NCBI GenBank assembly: GCA_021779875.1
Contig: JAJXZV010000169.1
Location: 1 to 5,956, forward strand
Length of the DNA: 5,956 nt
Source of the DNA: Pseudomonadota bacterium
Lineage (GTDB): Bacteria; Pseudomonadota; Gammaproteobacteria; Steroidobacterales; Steroidobacteraceae
Direction: 5' to 3'
Positions 1-5,956 of this stretch are shown piece after piece (the first letter of the stretch is position 1; every line of letters starts with the position of its first letter). The position numbers and the translations under genes are program-made. Below the pieces are notes generated by a model. The model had not been told where the DNA came from. It did not search any database and saw nothing but the letters and a program-made list of their open reading frames with translations.

Positions 1-1150
1 TGTAGAAGCCGCGCGCCTGCGAGAGCTGCAGGGTCTCCATCACGACGCCCTGGCCGGCGAAGGCGGCGTCGCCGTGGATCAGCACCGGCAGCACCTTGTC
101 GCCCTTGGCGTCGCCGCGGCGCTCCTGGCGCGCGCGCACCGAGCCCTCGACCACTGGGTTGACCACCTCCAGGTGCGACGGATTGAAGGCGAGCGCCACG
201 TGCACGTTGCCGCCGGGCGTCTTCAAATCCGCCGAGAAGCCCTTGTGGTACTTCACGTCCCCGGAGCCCCGCAGGCTCGTGAGGTCGTACTGCCCCTCGA
301 ATTCGTTGAACAGGTCCTTGGGCGACTTGCCGAGCAGGTTCACCAGGACGTTGAGCCGGCCGCGATGCGCCATGCCGACGATGACTTCCTCGACGCAGCA
401 TCGTCCGCCCTGCTGCACCAGGTCGTCGAGCAACGGAATCATGCTGTCGCCGCCCTCGAGCGAAAAGCGCTTCTGACCGACGTACTTGGTATGCAGATAG
501 CGCTCGAGGCCCTCGGCCGCGGTGAGCTGCCAGAGGATGCCCTTGCGCTCCTCGGGCGTGAAGCGCCGCTGCATGCGGGTCGCCTGGAAGGTGTCCTGCA
601 GCCACAGCCGCTCTTCGGTGTTCGAGACGTGCGCGAACTCGGCGCCGATGGTGTCGCCGTAGATGAACTTCAGCGCCGACAGGATCTGCGCGAGCTTGGC
701 GCGCTTGGGCAGCGCCTCGTTGCGGCTGCCGGTGAAGAATTCCGTGTCCAGGTCGGCGTTCGACAGGCCGAAGTACTCGAGCTCGAGCACGTACGGCTTG
801 GCGCGCTCCTGCATGCCCAGCGGATCGAGATTCGCGACCAGGTGCCCGCGGTTGGCGTACACCTGGATGAGGCGCGAGACCGCACCCTGCTTGGCGCTCG
901 CGAGTTCCGGACTCGCGGCACCCACGCCGCCTGCCGCGCCGGTCTTCAGGCGCGCGAGCAGCCGCTCGCGAATCTCGCCGTGCGCCACGTCGACGGGCGC
1001 ACCGCCCCGCAGCGAGCCGAAGTATTCGGCCCAGGTCGGCTCCACCGAACCCGGATCCTTCAGGTAGCGTTCGTAAAGATCTTCGATGAAGCCGGCGTTG
1101 CCGCCGGAAAGGGCCGACGCGGCCAGTTGCTCGGCTATTGTTTGGCTCAT
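1..1150 (-). CDS. sucA: 2-oxoglutarate dehydrogenase E1 component, 3' part outside the window
   Basis: Thiamine-diphosphate-dependent E1 subunit of the cytoplasmic 2-oxoglutarate dehydrogenase complex. It decarboxylates 2-oxoglutarate and passes the succinyl group to the lipoyl domain of E2 (SucB) in the TCA cycle. The first 383 residues are present, out of the roughly 930-950 usual for the family, and the frame runs open through base 1. Seen: the N-terminal E1o segment at about residues 19-45 (GFIEDLYERYL, then TWAEYF), which in this family helps assemble the complex; RFSLEGGDSMIPLLDDL at 228-244; GMAHRGRLNVLVN at 259-271; KYHKGFSAD at 300-308; FNPSHLEVV at 322-330. His262 and His302 should correspond to the active-site His260 and His298 of E. 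coli SucA (recalled numbering). The ATG at 1148-1150 is chosen because the protein begins at the family's usual point and no in-frame start lies close upstream. It has no good Shine-Dalgarno: the nearest GAGG is 20 nt away. The stop of a possible leader peptide overlaps this start. The downstream partners (sucB, lpd) would lie outside the window. Confidence 0.96.
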   Translation of the reverse strand, partial: MSQTIAEQLAASALSGGNAGFIEDLYERYLKDPGSVEPTWAEYFGSLRGGAPVDVAHGEIRERLLARLKTGAAGGVGAASPELASAKQGAVSRLIQVYANRGHLVANLDPLGMQERAKPYVLELEYFGLSNADLDTEFFTGSRNEALPKRAKLAQILSALKFIYGDTIGAEFAHVSNTEERLWLQDTFQATRMQRRFTPEERKGILWQLTAAEGLERYLHTKYVGQKRFSLEGGDSMIPLLDDLVQQGGRCCVEEVIVGMAHRGRLNVLVNLLGKSPKDLFNEFEGQYDLTSLRGSGDVKYHKGFSADLKTPGGNVHVALAFNPSHLEVVNPVVEGSVRARQERRGDAKGDKVLPVLIHGDAAFAGQGVVMETLQLSQARGFY

Positions 1151-1215
1151 GGCTGCGGTGACGATGAAAACCTCAATGACATCAAGGCGATGAGGCTCAG
1201 GACGACGCTCTTCAA
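1147..1215 (-). CDS. possible leader peptide overlapping the sucA start
   Basis: A 22-codon frame opens with TTG at 1213-1215, preceded by GAAGG (1220-1224) at a spacing of 4 nt. It ends in a TGA that shares an ATGA with the sucA start codon. Read from the TTG it encodes MKSVVLSLIALMSLRF followed by SSSPQP: a Lys, a short hydrophobic run, then a Ser/Pro tail. A second possible start, the ATG at 1180-1182, would give only 11 residues and has no clear ribosome site. An in-frame TAG lies just upstream, so the frame cannot be longer. What is seen is the frame, the ribosome-site-like motif and the overlap. That it is translated, and couples translation to sucA, is inference. It may be chance, since a frame this short is not rare. 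Confidence 0.25.
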   Translation of the reverse strand: MKSVVLSLIALMSLRFSSSPQP

Positions 1216-1224
1216 GCGGCCTTC

Positions 1225-1280
1225 AGTCTACCGCAAAGCGCCAGAATATGGAATGTGAGCGAAGGCGGTCGAAGTGTGAA
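1225..1280 (-). promoter_or_regulatory. candidate sucA promoter region
   Basis: The 143-bp gap between the DUF5658-like gene and sucA (1151-1293) is the longest non-coding stretch in the window and is less GC-rich than its surroundings. Two overlapping sigma-70-like pairs can be read on the minus strand. One is TTCACA (1275-1280), 17 nt, CACATT (1252-1257), matching the consensus at 5/6 and 3/6. The other is TTCCAT (1248-1253), 17 nt, TAGACT (1225-1230), matching at 3/6 and 4/6. Either would leave an untranslated leader of roughly 70-100 nt before sucA. These are eye matches only. That sucA has its own promoter is plausible from the gap size but not shown. Confidence 0.3.
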
Positions 1281-1293
1281 GCGCCTCCGAAAA

Positions 1294-1845
1294 TCACCAA
1301 AGAATCGCCGTCCCAAGGTCGCGCACCATGCGCATCTCGTGGCCGATCAGCGCCAGATATCCGGCCAGCACGGCGTACAGCGCCACGTCCGCGCGCACCA
1401 CCCGCAGCAGCCGCTGGCGCGCGAGCACCACCAGGCACACCACGCCGAAGGCGGTCAGCGACACCTTGACCACCGCGAAGGCCGCGGCGCCCCGATCGAC
1501 CACCAGCGCCATGATCGGATTGACCTCGACGGCACCGGCCTGCAGCAGCGAGACGGTCATGAACGCGTCGATCACGCTCAGCAGCAGAATGGCGGTCGAC
1601 ACGCCGAGCAGATGCGCCTCGTGCCAGTCGAGCCAGTGGAAACGCGAGTCGGCGGCGCGGCGCGGCGGCGTCCGGCGGCGCGGATGCACGCCGCCGTAGA
1701 TCACCGACCACCATCGGCGGCGGCGGCGCTCGCCGGCCGATCGCCGCTCGACTTCGTCGGGCGACGCCTCGGCGCCCGCTGTTTTCGGATCCATCGGCAG
1801 CACTATGACCAAGGTATCGGCCGGCCCGCAAGCACGATGCGTCAT
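1294..1845 (-). CDS. DUF5658-like small membrane protein
   Basis: A 183-residue protein of unknown function. Residues 1-67 are hydrophilic, with an Arg run (RRRRRWW at 40-46) and a second basic patch (RRRTPPRR at 56-63). Three hydrophobic segments follow, at about 79-101, 121-142 and 150-168. The first carries an Asp (SVIDAFMTVSLLQAG) and is followed by VEVNPIMAL at 106-114; the second begins near VVKVSLTAFG. This Asp, then Asn-Pro, then Lys pattern is what I recall of the DUF5658 family, so the name rests on recall, not a search. The basic stretch before the first segment suggests a cytoplasmic N-terminus by the positive-inside rule. The gene starts 24 nt after prpD with no evident Shine-Dalgarno. 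Met18 (ATG at 1792-1794) is an alternative start, also without one, so the N-terminus is uncertain. It may be read through from the prp operon or have its own promoter. Its position between prpD and sucA gives no firm clue to its role. Confidence 0.8.
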   Translation of the reverse strand: MTHRACGPADTLVIVLPMDPKTAGAEASPDEVERRSAGERRRRRWWSVIYGGVHPRRRTPPRRAADSRFHWLDWHEAHLLGVSTAILLLSVIDAFMTVSLLQAGAVEVNPIMALVVDRGAAAFAVVKVSLTAFGVVCLVVLARQRLLRVVRADVALYAVLAGYLALIGHEMRMVRDLGTAILW

Positions 1846-1869
1846 AATGCGCGCCGGTCTGACGCACCG

Positions 1870-3309
1870 CTAAGCCGCCGGGCTCACGAGGTGCGCCATG
1901 AACTCCGCCACGGGCATGGCCGCGAGCGCCTCGTGGTCCGCGAACATCCGGGTGATGGACTCGGTCTGGCGGGCCCCGAAGTGCACCGCCACGCTGGTCT
2001 CGAACTTGCGCACCAGCAACGGCCTGCCTTCGGCGCGCCGCTTTCGGTGGCCGATGGGATAGTCCACCTGCACGCGCCGCGTCGACGACCCGTCCGTGAA
2101 GAACACCTGCACGGCGTTGCCGATGTAGCGCTTGTCGGCGTCGTAGTAATCGCGGGTGAAATCCGGGTTCTCGCGCACCTGCATCCGGGCCCGCAGCGCA
2201 TCGACGCGCGGATCGCGGGCCACCTCGTCCTCGTAGTCCGCGGCCGTCAGACGGCCGAACAGCAGCGGGATGGCCACCATGTATTGGATGCAGTGGTCGC
2301 GGTCGGCCGGATTGGCGAGCGGTCCGGTCTTGTCGATGATGCGCACCCCCGGCTCCTGGGTCTCGATCACGATCCGTTCGATTCGCTCGAGCTTGCCGCG
2401 CACCTCGGCGTGCAGCGCCATCGCGGCCTCCACCGCGGTCTGGGCGTGGAACTCCGCGGGATAGGAGATCTTGAACAGGACGTTCTCCATCACGTAGCTG
2501 CCGAGCGCCTGGGGCAGCACGATCGGCCTGCCCTTGAACAGCACGTCCTGGAATCCCCAGGTCCTGGCCGTGAGCGCGGACGGATAGCCCATCTCGCCCT
2601 TGAGCGCGAACAGCGCATGGCGCACCGCGCGGCTGGTCGCGTCGCCCGCCGCCCAGCTCTTGCGCGACCCGGTGTTCGGCGCATGGCGATACGTGCGCAA
2701 CGCGCCGCCGTCGATCCACGCGTTCGACACGGCGTCGACGATCTGCGCGCGGGTGCCGCCGAGCATGGCGGTGACCACCGCCGTCGAGGCCACGCGCACC
2801 AGCAGCACGTGATCGAGCCCGACGCGGTTGAAGCTGTTCTCGAGCGCGAGCACGCCCTGGATCTCGTGAGCCTTGATCATGGCGGTGAGCACGTCGCGCA
2901 CCGTCTGCCGCCCGCCGCCGCGCGACAGGTAGTCGGCCACCGCCAGGATGCCGCCGAGATTATCGGATGGATGTCCCCACTCGGCGGCGAGCCACGTATC
3001 GTTGAAGTCCAGCCAGCGGACCATGGCGCCGATGTTGAACGCCGCGTTGACCGGATCGAGCTCGTAGGAGGTGCCCGGCACGCGCGCGCCGCCGGCCAGC
3101 GTGGCGCCGGGAACCACGGGTCCGAGGAGTTTCGTGCAGGCCGGATATCTCAGCGCCTGGAAGCCGCAGGCGAGCGTGTCCATCAGACAGTGGATGGCCG
3201 TCTCGTGGGCGAGCGCGCCGCCGCCCTGGAACGACGAGGCGTAGTCCGCGATCGCGGTGAGCACGGGGTCCGGCGCCGGGCGCTCGGCTGATTTGACGTC
3301 GTGTGACAT
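1870..3309 (-). CDS. prpD: 2-methylcitrate dehydratase
   Basis: Dehydrates 2-methylcitrate to 2-methyl-cis-aconitate, the second step of the methylcitrate cycle for propionyl-CoA breakdown; cytoplasmic. The 479 residues fit the MmgE/PrpD family (E. coli PrpD is about 483). Family landmarks are seen throughout: [19 protein letters not shown] at 99-117, [19 protein letters not shown] at 197-215 followed by [29 protein letters not shown] at 280-296, and [16 protein letters not shown] at 329-344, with the smaller C-terminal domain after that. The ATG at 3307-3309 is supported by a GAGG 7 nt upstream. It lies 9 nt after the prpC stop, so the two are almost certainly co-transcribed. Using PrpD means no AcnD/PrpF pair is needed, and none is seen. 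The closest alternative in the superfamily, immune-responsive gene 1/cis-aconitate decarboxylase, is disfavoured by the prpBC context and by these PrpD-type motifs. The stop is TAG. No frameshift or missing segment is apparent. Confidence 0.97.
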   Translation of the reverse strand: MSHDVKSAERPAPDPVLTAIADYASSFQGGGALAHETAIHCLMDTLACGFQALRYPACTKLLGPVVPGATLAGGARVPGTSYELDPVNAAFNIGAMVRWLDFNDTWLAAEWGHPSDNLGGILAVADYLSRGGGRQTVRDVLTAMIKAHEIQGVLALENSFNRVGLDHVLLVRVASTAVVTAMLGGTRAQIVDAVSNAWIDGGALRTYRHAPNTGSRKSWAAGDATSRAVRHALFALKGEMGYPSALTARTWGFQDVLFKGRPIVLPQALGSYVMENVLFKISYPAEFHAQTAVEAAMALHAEVRGKLERIERIVIETQEPGVRIIDKTGPLANPADRDHCIQYMVAIPLLFGRLTAADYEDEVARDPRVDALRARMQVRENPDFTRDYYDADKRYIGNAVQVFFTDGSSTRRVQVDYPIGHRKRRAEGRPLLVRKFETSVAVHFGARQTESITRMFADHEALAAMPVAEFMAHLVSPAA

Positions 3310-3321
3310 GGTGCAACCTCA
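3310..3321 (-). promoter_or_regulatory. prpD ribosome binding site over the prpC stop codon
   Basis: On the minus strand the prpC stop TGA runs into the ribosome site: TGAGGT, then TGCACC, then ATG. GAGG at 3317-3320 sits 7 nt before the prpD ATG, a standard spacing, so ribosomes ending prpC are placed directly on the prpD start. This supports translational coupling and fixes the prpD start. Confidence 0.7.
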
Positions 3322-4473
3322 GGCACGCCGCTCGAGCGGCACGAACATGCGATTCTCGGGTCCGGTGTAGGTGGCGCTCGGCCGGATGATCTTGCCGTCG
3401 GCGCGCTGCTCGATCACGTGGGCCGCCCACCCGGACGTGCGGCTCATGACGAACAGCGGCGTGAACATGGCGGTGGGCACTCCCATCAGGTGATAGGACA
3501 CCGCCGAGAACCAGTCGAGGTTCGGGAACATCTTCTTCACTTCCAACATGACCGACTCGATGCGCTCGGCCACCGAGAAGGCGAGCGTATCCTTCGCCTC
3601 GACCGCGAGGCTTCGCGCCACTTCCTTGATGATCTGGTTGCGCGGATCGGCGACGGTGTACACCGGGTGTCCGAAGCCGATGATCACCTCCTTCTGCGCG
3701 ACGCGCCGCCGGATGTCGGCCTCGGCCGCGTCCGGACCCGGATAGCGGTTCTGGATCTCGAAGGCGACCTCGTTGGCTCCGCCGTGCTTCGGTCCCCGCA
3801 GCGCGCCGATCGCGCCCGCGACGCAGGAGTGCATGTCGGAACCCGTGCCCGCGATCACCCGTGCGGTGAACGTCGAGGCATTGAACTCGTGCTCGGCATA
3901 CAGGTTCAGCGAGGTATGCATGGCGCGCACCCAGGACTCGCGCGGCGCCTCGCCGTGCAGCAGGCGCAGGAAATGGGCGCCGATCGAATCGTCCGGGGTC
4001 TCGAGCTCGATGCGCCGGCCGCCGCGCGCGAAGTGATGCCAGTAGCACAGCATCGACCCCAGGCTCGCGAGCAGCCGGTCGGCGATGTCGCGCGCGCCCT
4101 CCACCGGGTGCGCCTCCGACTCGGGCAGGCAGCAGCCGAGCGCGGACACCCCGGTGCGCAGCACGTCCATCGGGTGGCTGGAGGCGGGCAGTTGCTCGAG
4201 CACGGCGAGCACCGCCCGGGGCGGAACGCGCAGCGCCGCCAGCTTCGCCTTGTAGGCCCGCAGCTCGCCGGCGGTGGGCAGCCGCTCGTGCACCAGCAGG
4301 TGGGCGATCTCCTCGAACTCGCACCGGGTCGCGATGTCGAGAATGTCGTAGCCGCGGTAATGCAGATCGTTGCCGGTGCGCCCGACCGTGCAAAGCGCGG
4401 TGTTGCCGGCGGCGACGCCGGAGAGCGCCACGGATTTCTTGGGCTTGACGGTCGAGGCTTGGCTGTCGGTCAT
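3319..4473 (-). CDS. prpC: 2-methylcitrate synthase
   Basis: Condenses propionyl-CoA with oxaloacetate to 2-methylcitrate, the entry step of the methylcitrate cycle; cytoplasmic, citrate synthase superfamily. The 384 residues are the length expected for PrpC and shorter than TCA-cycle GltA. Seen: [16 protein letters not shown] at 16-31 and [14 protein letters not shown] at 35-48, the PrpC-type N-terminus; [15 protein letters not shown] at 99-113; [20 protein letters not shown] at 211-230; [13 protein letters not shown] at 266-278; [16 protein letters not shown] at 316-331; and the end [19 protein letters not shown]. The citrate synthase catalytic triad maps to His230, His269 and Asp320, all present. 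Similarity to E. coli PrpC, as recalled, extends over the whole length, which separates it from citrate synthase, although PrpC enzymes often keep some citrate synthase activity. The ATG at 4471-4473 overlaps the prpB stop (ATGA) and has GGAAGG 4 nt upstream, inside the last prpB codons. Confidence 0.97.
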   Translation of the reverse strand: MTDSQASTVKPKKSVALSGVAAGNTALCTVGRTGNDLHYRGYDILDIATRCEFEEIAHLLVHERLPTAGELRAYKAKLAALRVPPRAVLAVLEQLPASSHPMDVLRTGVSALGCCLPESEAHPVEGARDIADRLLASLGSMLCYWHHFARGGRRIELETPDDSIGAHFLRLLHGEAPRESWVRAMHTSLNLYAEHEFNASTFTARVIAGTGSDMHSCVAGAIGALRGPKHGGANEVAFEIQNRYPGPDAAEADIRRRVAQKEVIIGFGHPVYTVADPRNQIIKEVARSLAVEAKDTLAFSVAERIESVMLEVKKMFPNLDWFSAVSYHLMGVPTAMFTPLFVMSRTSGWAAHVIEQRADGKIIRPSATYTGPENRMFVPLERRA

Positions 4474-5378
4474 TTTTCCTTCCCCGCGGCGAACAGTTCG
4501 TCGAGCTTGGCTTCATACGCGTGGTAACCGAGATACTCGTACAGCTGCGCGCGCGTCTGCATCCGGTCGAGCACGTTCTTCTGCGTGCCGTCGCTGCGAA
4601 TGGCGCGGTACACGGCGAGCGCCGCGGCGTTCATGGCGCGATACGCCGAACAGCAGTGCAGCACGATGTCGACCCCGGCGGCGCCGAGCTGCTCGCGCGT
4701 GAACAGCGGCGTCTGGCCGAACTCGGTGATGTTCGCGAGCACCGGCACCCGGACCGCGTCCTTGAAGCGCCGATAGGTGGGCAGGTCGGTCACGGCCTCG
4801 GGGAAGATCATGTCGGCGCCCGCGTCGACGCAGGCCACGGCCCGTTCGATGGCGCGCTCGGCGCCCTCGACCGCGAGCGCGTCGGTGCGCGCCATGATCA
4901 CGAAGCCGGCGTCGGCGCGCGCATCGACCGCCGCCTTGATCCGGTCGACCATCTCGGGCATGGGGACGATCTCCTTGCCGGGCCGGTGCCCGCAGCGCTT
5001 CGCCTGCACCTGATCCTCGATGTGCAGGCCGGCTGCGCCGGCCTTCGCGAACGAACGGACGGTGCGGGCGATGTTGAACGCCCCGCCCCAGCCGGTGTCG
5101 GCGTCGACCAGCAGCGGCAGTGCGCTCGCATCGGTGATGCGGCGGACGTCGATCAGCACGTCGTCCATGGTGCTGATGCCGAGATCGGGCAGGCCCAGCG
5201 AATTGGCCGCGACGCCGCCCCCCGAGAGGTACAGGGCCCGGAAGCCGCAGGCGCCCGCCATGCGCGCCGCGTAGGCGTTGATGGCGCCGACCATTTGCAG
5301 CGGACGCTCCTCGGCGAGGGCGGCGCGCAGCCGCGCGCCGGCGGAGAGATTCGACGAAGCCTGGAAAGCGGTGCTCAT
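4470..5378 (-). CDS. prpB: methylisocitrate lyase
   Basis: Splits 2-methylisocitrate into pyruvate and succinate, the last step of the methylcitrate cycle; cytoplasmic, Mg2+-dependent, isocitrate lyase/PEP mutase superfamily, (beta/alpha)8 fold. The 302 residues fit PrpB (E. coli 296). Seen: [20 protein letters not shown] at 48-67; [12 protein letters not shown] at 91-102 with the acidic metal-ligand pattern; [20 protein letters not shown] at 117-136, including the superfamily signature KRCGH with catalytic Cys129; [14 protein letters not shown] at 159-172; [17 protein letters not shown] at 211-227; and the PrpB-type C-terminus ([20 protein letters not shown]). The frame stays open far upstream of the ATG at 5376-5378, but that ATG gives a PrpB-like N-terminus and its ATGA overlaps the SDR stop, so it is taken as the start. 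The only ribosome-site-like sequence is a run of G (GGGGGGG) just upstream. One oddity: residues 240-245 read LHCCSA where PrpB normally has LYPLSA. Confidence 0.97.
   Translation of the reverse strand: MSTAFQASSNLSAGARLRAALAEERPLQMVGAINAYAARMAGACGFRALYLSGGGVAANSLGLPDLGISTMDDVLIDVRRITDASALPLLVDADTGWGGAFNIARTVRSFAKAGAAGLHIEDQVQAKRCGHRPGKEIVPMPEMVDRIKAAVDARADAGFVIMARTDALAVEGAERAIERAVACVDAGADMIFPEAVTDLPTYRRFKDAVRVPVLANITEFGQTPLFTREQLGAAGVDIVLHCCSAYRAMNAAALAVYRAIRSDGTQKNVLDRMQTRAQLYEYLGYHAYEAKLDELFAAGKEK
4474..4483 (-). promoter_or_regulatory. prpC ribosome binding site inside the end of prpB
   Basis: The minus strand reads GGAAGG (4478-4483), AAAA, ATG. The site lies within the last codons of prpB, and the prpC ATG overlaps the prpB TGA. 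This is the clearest Shine-Dalgarno in the window and it fixes the prpC start. Confidence 0.75.
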
Positions 5379-5956
5379 GTCCCCCCCGTGACGGGAATCA
5401 AGGCGCCGGAAACGGCGCGCGCCGCGTCCGACAGAAGGAAGTCGATGACGTCCGCGACGGCCGCCGGCGCGACCCAGCGGCCGACGTCCGCCTCGGGCAG
5501 CTCGCGGCGGTTGCGCGGCGTGTCGATGATCCCGGGCAGCACGGCGTTGACGGTGATGCCGCGCTCCCGGCACTCCTCGGCGAGCGCTTCGGTGAGCCTG
5601 GCGACGCCCGCCTTCGCGGCCGCGTAGGCGCCCATGCCGGCCGCGGCGCGCGTCGCCCCCATGGCGCCCACGTTGACGATGCGGCCGCCGCCCCCGGCCG
5701 GCAGGTGCCGCAGGGCGGCCTGGCAGGCCGCGACCGCCGATCGAAGATTGATACGGAACATCGCGTCCCAGGTTTCGAGTGCGCCGTCCTCGAGCCGCTC
5801 CCAGGTGAAGCCGCCCGCGACGTTCACCAGGCCGTCGAGGCGCCCGGCTTCCTGCGCGATGCGCGCCATGACGGCCCGCGCCTGGCCGCTCTTCACGAGA
5901 TCGGCGCCCGCCGCGATCGCCACCGCCGGCGGCGGCGCCGCCGGCGGGGCGGCCCG
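5375..5956 (-). CDS. short-chain dehydrogenase/reductase, 5' end outside the window
   Basis: C-terminal 193 residues of an NAD(P)(H)-dependent classical SDR; substrate unknown. Numbering from the window edge, seen: [13 protein letters not shown] at 38-50 (the NNAG-type motif as NVAG), Asn70 in [16 protein letters not shown] at 91-100, the catalytic Tyr111 and Lys115 in YAAAK, and [18 protein letters not shown] at 133-150, ending in the cofactor-loop and C-terminal pattern [11 protein letters not shown]. The usual length is about 240-260 residues, so the N-terminal Rossmann TGxxxGxG motif should lie beyond 5956. A GTG at 5921-5923 is in frame but would leave no cofactor-binding motif and is rejected as the start. 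Thirteen residues before Tyr111, where the catalytic Ser normally sits, there is Ala98. I recall a bacterial SDR group with a similar NVGA segment, so this may be a subfamily trait. The stop overlaps the prpB start (ATGA), which places the gene in the prp operon. Its role there is not known. Confidence 0.9.
   Translation of the reverse strand, partial: RAAPPAAPPPAVAIAAGADLVKSGQARAVMARIAQEAGRLDGLVNVAGGFTWERLEDGALETWDAMFRINLRSAVAACQAALRHLPAGGGGRIVNVGAMGATRAAAGMGAYAAAKAGVARLTEALAEECRERGITVNAVLPGIIDTPRNRRELPEADVGRWVAPAAVADVIDFLLSDAARAVSGALIPVTGGT

Noticed and set aside
74..1258. A 394-codon plus-strand frame opposite sucA
   Set aside because: The minus strand here encodes an intact SucA N-terminus with its catalytic motifs. 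The plus-strand product is low-information and is a shadow of codon bias.
1258..1290. A possible terminator hairpin after the DUF5658-like gene (GGAGGCG pairing with CGCCTTC)
   Set aside because: The stem is only 7 bp with a G-U pair and a 14-nt loop, and no T-run follows it.
1802..1831. A minus-strand promoter-like pair (TTGCGG, 18 nt, CATAGT) at the start of the DUF5658-like gene
   Set aside because: It is a weak match in GC-rich DNA, inside the coding region if Met1 is used. It would imply a nearly leaderless message from Met18, for which there is no other support.
1843..1848. A plus-strand CATAAT resembling a -10 box
   Set aside because: No -35 hexamer lies at a suitable distance, and no plus-strand gene follows.
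1255..3291. A 678-codon open frame on the plus strand opposite the DUF5658-like gene and prpD
   Set aside because: Its product is a His/Arg/Ala/Gly-rich composition typical of antisense frames in GC-rich DNA, with no recognisable domain, and it lies opposite clearly homologous prpD.
1223..4516. Long alternative minus-strand frames at 1223-2719 and 2960-4516
   Set aside because: They are out of frame with prpD and prpC and extremely Arg/Gly/Ala-rich. Conserved motifs occur only in the assigned frames.
5379..5573. An upstream extension of prpB in the open frame to 5573
   Set aside because: The added 65 residues are Arg/Ala-rich without PrpB similarity and lie inside the SDR gene. The ATG at 5376-5378 gives the family's normal N-terminus.
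3418..5627. Two long plus-strand frames (3418-4527 and 4521-5627) opposite prpC and prpB
   Set aside because: Both lie entirely opposite well-supported genes and show the same biased shadow composition.
5930..5943. A 14-bp perfect palindrome (CGGCGGCGCCGCCG)
   Set aside because: It is readily produced by Ala/Pro codon repetition in the SDR frame. It has no loop or T-tract for a terminator and no operator-like context.
1..5956. CRISPR arrays, insertion sequences, tRNA or rRNA genes, integrase sites
   Set aside because: No spaced repeats, terminal inverted repeats, transposase motifs or RNA gene signatures were seen. The window is almost entirely filled by metabolic genes.

Overview
The window is a compact, GC-rich stretch (about two thirds G+C by eye). 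All genes are read from the minus strand, and none on the plus strand is credible. The protein sequences point to a member of the Pseudomonadota, most likely gamma- or betaproteobacterial. PrpB and PrpC match the E. coli proteins, as I recall them, almost motif for motif. The E1o protein has the proteobacterial SucA architecture, and the small DUF5658-type membrane protein resembles ones I associate with Gammaproteobacteria. The exact taxon cannot be read from this sequence.

In transcription order (high to low coordinates) the layout is: a short-chain dehydrogenase/reductase cut off by the window edge (5375 to beyond 5956); prpB, methylisocitrate lyase (4470-5378); prpC, 2-methylcitrate synthase (3319-4473); prpD, 2-methylcitrate dehydratase (1870-3309); a DUF5658-like membrane protein (1294-1845); a 143-bp intergenic region (1151-1293) with a possible promoter and a possible leader peptide; and the first 383 codons of sucA, the E1 component of 2-oxoglutarate dehydrogenase, running off the low-coordinate edge.

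The SDR, prpB, prpC and prpD are packed as one operon. Both SDR/prpB and prpB/prpC share a 4-nt ATGA stop/start overlap, and prpC and prpD are 9 nt apart. PrpC, PrpD and PrpB are the dedicated enzymes of the methylcitrate cycle: propionyl-CoA and oxaloacetate form 2-methylcitrate, which is dehydrated and then, after rehydration to 2-methylisocitrate by an aconitase encoded elsewhere, split into pyruvate and succinate. The cycle uses the PrpD form rather than AcnD/PrpF. No regulator (PrpR, GntR type) and no prpE are visible. The succinate joins the TCA cycle just downstream of the step for which sucA supplies E1, so the neighbourhood is metabolically coherent even if sucA is transcribed separately.

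Most of this is ordinary core metabolism. The points worth a second look are the uncharacterised SDR coupled to prpB, with Ala where the catalytic Ser is expected; a Cys-Cys substitution in a normally conserved PrpB segment; a possible 22-codon leader peptide whose stop overlaps the sucA start; and the membrane protein wedged between prpD and sucA.
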